Assembly (NCBI GenBank): GCA_905195005.1
Contig: CAJJUC010000125.1
Span: forward strand, 1 to 6,925
Direction of reading: 5' to 3'
DNA: 6,925 nt
Source: an uncultured Eubacteriales bacterium
Lineage (GTDB): Bacteria; Bacillota; Clostridia; UMGS1883
Within the stretch, counting starts at the first letter, position 1, and each line of letters starts with the position of its first letter. Under the pieces are notes generated by a model, which was given only the letters and a program-made list of their open reading frames with translations, was not told where the DNA came from and did not search any database. This document shows positions 6,204-6,925 of this stretch, piece by piece. A program made the position numbers and the translations under genes.

Positions 6204-6855
6204 AAAATCCGAGTTCTTCATTGACAAGAATAACCGCAATTCTGCCGGGTCTGCGCTGAAATCCGCTCACAAGGTACTCTGCGCATATTCTGTCGGGTGA
6301 GGTGCAGCCGTCCGTCATTTTGCCGTCCGTGCCCATGCACTTCCCGGCTTCATGGCAGTATGTTTTGCAGGAAAGCCGCTGCGTGTTCGCAGGAGCTGCA
6401 ACGGTTTTCACACGCTTCACCGCGTCATCAAGGTTATGCACGATTTTATTTCTCCCGACAATCATTATCACCTTATCGGGTCCGAAGCAAATACAGGCAA
6501 CGCGGTTTGCATTGCCGTCAACATTGTAAAGCTCTCCGTTTTCGGTGACCGCATTCGATGAGCAAAGATAAAAGTCCGCGCAGAAGCTTTTTCTGTAAAG
6601 CGCGGTCACATCGTCCGTGTTCATTCTGTCAAGATATTCGTATTTTCCGCTTCTGAGGATTTTCCCCATTCCGCATTCCTCAAGCGTCATTGAACCGCCG
6701 CTTGCGACAAGAGCGCCGTCATGCATGAGCGATTGTGCAATTTCGCACGCCTGCGCGCAATCGTTTGCTATATACGCGTCAAATCTGTTCTTCTCAAGCG
6801 CCGCTTTCGTACGCTCGAGCATTTTCATTGTTACGGTTTCCATATTGTTATTCAC
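6202..6855 (-). CDS. LUD domain protein (lactate utilization protein LutC/YkgG-like)
   Basis: A 217-residue protein of the LUD family (PF02589, formerly DUF162). Related proteins (LutC, LutB N-part) take part in lactate oxidation, but many stand-alone clostridial versions have no proven role. Visible family features are GGSMTLEECGM at 53-63, the stretch from Phe95 to Asn115 (SSNAVTENGELYNVDGN) and GPDKVIMIVGRNKIV at 125-139. The C-terminal part carries a cysteine cluster: Cys163, Cys167, Cys173, Cys184 and Cys191, ending in SPDRIC, which corresponds to the family's TPC..TGKC.DC.SP.RIC tail but with a longer insert between the third and fourth Cys; a metal or Fe-S site is possible. The start is GTG 6855, with a strong GGAGGTG 7 bases upstream; the ATG four codons in is too far from it. 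GTG overlaps the previous gene's stop (TAGTG). No lutA or lutB is present, so lactate metabolism is not shown. Confidence 0.92.
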   Translation of the reverse strand: MNNNMETVTMKMLERTKAALEKNRFDAYIANDCAQACEIAQSLMHDGALVASGGSMTLEECGMGKILRSGKYEYLDRMNTDDVTALYRKSFCADFYLCSSNAVTENGELYNVDGNANRVACICFGPDKVIMIVGRNKIVHNLDDAVKRVKTVAAPANTQRLSCKTYCHEAGKCMGTDGKMTDGCTSPDRICAEYLVSGFQRRPGRIAVILVNEELGF

Positions 6856-6925
6856 TAAAGTACACCTCCGTTAGGCATAACAGATTCGAACCCCATGCGG
6901 TTCAAAAAGGCAAATTTGTCGCAAT
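6855..6925 (-). CDS. C-terminal end of an unidentified protein (partial)
   Basis: One minus-strand frame is open from the right edge to a TAG at 6857-6855, giving 22 residues that end in RMGFESVMPNGGVL. That it is a real gene is inferred from the TAGTG overlap with the LUD start and from that gene's ribosome binding site lying inside the frame, as at the other junctions here. The 'FLNRMGFE' turn recalls the C-terminal helix-turn of GNAT acetyltransferases (FYEKLGFE), but 22 residues cannot establish a family. Confidence 0.5.
   Translation of the reverse strand, partial: CDKFAFLNRMGFESVMPNGGVL
6863..6869 (-). promoter_or_regulatory. Strong ribosome binding site for the LUD gene, sets a GTG start
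   Basis: GGAGGTG on the minus strand, 7 bases before GTG 6855. It is the best Shine-Dalgarno match in the window and rules out the downstream ATG at 6843, which is about 19-21 bases away. Confidence 0.8.

Noticed and set aside
6876..6905. Possible tRNA 3' end: GGTTCGAATC on the minus strand looks like a T-loop
   Set aside because: The flanking bases do not form a five-pair T stem (one G-T and one G-G in the first three pairs), there is no matching acceptor or CCA, and the same bases read as an open coding frame ending in TAGTG.

Overview
The window looks like part of a chromosome of an anaerobic Firmicute, most likely class Clostridia. This is inferred from strong GGAGG-type ribosome binding sites, near-balanced base composition, a long-form glutamyl-tRNA synthetase, and the pairing of a Gx-type membrane protein with a NusG domain II protein. 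No rRNA, tRNA, mobile element, CRISPR array or phage gene was seen.

Every supported gene is on the minus strand, so transcription runs from high to low coordinates. In that order they are: the last codons of an unidentified protein (6925-6855); a LUD-domain (lactate-utilization-like) protein (6855-6202); a short-chain dehydrogenase/reductase (about 6189-5443); a membrane-anchored NusG domain II protein (5446-5108); a Gx / heptaprenyl diphosphate synthase component I-like membrane protein (5111-4608); an HD-domain dGTPase-like hydrolase (about 4621-3452); glutamyl-tRNA synthetase gltX (3436-1796); a CapA-family lipoprotein (1799-693); and a second lipoprotein with an LppM-like look (662-1), cut by the window edge.

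Packing is very tight. Three junctions use ATGA stop/start overlaps (1796-1799, 5108-5111, 5443-5446), one uses TAGTG (6853-6857), one gene pair overlaps by about 14 bases, and the largest gap is 30 bases. No internal promoter or terminator is visible, so the set reads as one polycistronic unit whose promoter and end both lie outside. No stretch over 300 bases lacks a gene.

Functionally the operon is mixed. The 5' half (LUD, SDR, NusG II, Gx) has a redox and membrane flavour. The middle is nucleotide and translation housekeeping (HD hydrolase, GluRS). The 3' half encodes two exported lipoproteins. I did not find a clearly new biological system; the points worth a second look are the NusG II/Gx pair with oxidoreductase neighbours, the cysteine-rich LUD tail, the GluRS with half a zinc site, and the run of non-ATG starts.
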